This document shows positions 22,260 through 22,626 of a DNA stretch of 22,626 bases, piece after piece. Both the position numbers and the translations under genes were made by a program. This DNA is from a virus: positions 1 through 22,626 of the IMG/VR virus record IMGVR_UViG_3300036850_000023; one strand, 5' to 3'. How positions within the stretch are numbered: the first letter of the stretch is position 1; the number at the start of each line of letters is the position of its first letter. Below the pieces are notes generated by a model, which was not told the origin of the DNA, did not search any database, and saw only the letters and a program-made list of their open reading frames with translations.

Positions 22260-22626
22260 TCAGACGTTGGCCGGCCCCTCGAACCGATATAGGAGGCTGA
22301 ACGCCCCCGATACCGAGATCGTGAACGTACCGCTCGCCGCTTTCCCGATCAGCACGGCAAAGCCGGTCGGATCGAGATCAGACAGCGAGATCGTCAGCGG
22401 CCCCCCATTCGGCGATGCCGCGAAGGCGAGGCGATTTTCGGTCGCCACCGCGCCCCCGGAGATGAGGCACGACGCATTGGCGCCGCCACCCGCTGCAATG
22501 CCGCGGTTGAAGCCCCAATCCATCGCTGCCGCCGTCTGGCCGTTGGAGTGGTATTCGTGAAAATCGACGATGCGTGCTCCATTCGGCACCTTGGCCGCAT
22601 AGATGATATCGCCGACTGACCCCGCC
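22260..22626 (-). CDS. Capsid-associated small structural protein (partial, runs off window end)
   Basis: The frame is open to the window edge, with the stop at 22262-22260. The visible 121 residues include AGSVGDIIYAAKVPNGARIV, a middle Gly/Ala-rich stretch (FNRGIAAGGGANASCLISGG) and a C-terminal FTISVSGAFSLLYRFEGP. Small beta-type proteins with a GDxxYxxKxPxGARxxD strand pattern occur directly after the major capsid gene in many tailed phages, often as decoration or capsid accessory subunits. No enzymatic motif is seen. The first listed methionine-like start at 22589 is a GTG inside the frame and is not the true start. Confidence 0.7.
   Translation of the reverse strand, partial: AGSVGDIIYAAKVPNGARIVDFHEYHSNGQTAAAMDWGFNRGIAAGGGANASCLISGGAVATENRLAFAASPNGGPLTISLSDLDPTGFAVLIGKAASGTFTISVSGAFSLLYRFEGPANV

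Overview
This window reads as the late (virion and lysis) region of a tailed, short-tailed (podovirus-like) bacteriophage or prophage. It is about 22.6 kb of GC-rich DNA. Twenty-four protein genes lie on the minus strand, so the operon reads from high to low coordinates, and a single small gene lies on the plus strand. Neighbouring genes overlap by 1-4 bases or sit a few bases apart almost throughout. I saw no integrase, no tRNA, no CRISPR and no clear terminator. The host is probably a GC-rich Gram-negative bacterium, judging from the outer-membrane-type lipoprotein, the Sec and Tat-like leaders and the spanin-like lysis genes. A narrower host assignment is not supported by sequence alone.

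Layout in the direction of transcription. (1) 22626-22260: the end of a capsid-associated small structural gene. (2) 22226-19065: four tightly coupled cargo genes, namely a TPR/glycosyltransferase, a class I methyltransferase, a proteasome/HslV-like Ntn hydrolase and a DxD glycosyltransferase. (3) 19064-16840: tail machine, with a head-tail adaptor-like protein followed by a P22 gp10-like beta-propeller tail protein. (4) 16836-8640: virion-associated and ejection proteins. These are an ART-PolyVal-like ADP-ribosyltransferase, two beta-rich structural proteins, a Gly/Met-rich low-complexity protein, a GNAT-like protein, a protein with a C-terminal S74 auto-processing chaperone, a lysozyme-domain ejection protein and a second large ejection protein. 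(5) 8634-8351: a 59-residue plus-strand membrane protein and a divergent intergenic region. (6) 8350-951: six consecutive genes whose products have fibre, tailspike or depolymerase character, or are small partners. Five carry N-terminal export leaders (four Sec-like, one Tat-like) and the sixth a membrane anchor. (7) 941-1: a lysis-type cassette of a membrane/coiled-coil protein, a Pro-rich lipoprotein and a second membrane/coiled-coil protein cut off by the window edge.

The most unusual feature is block 6. The position and sequence style are those of tail fibres and tailspikes, which normally assemble in the cytoplasm, yet every product starts with an export signal or membrane anchor. Most of them also have clustered or paired cysteines, while the ejection and structural proteins of block 4 are almost free of cysteine. 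This suggests that the receptor-facing or polysaccharide-degrading proteins of this phage are exported and oxidised outside the cytoplasm, and either join the virion late or act on the host envelope. The second notable block is 2, a phage-borne glycan/methyl/proteasome-like island whose Ntn hydrolase start codon places the catalytic-type threonine directly after the initiator residue.
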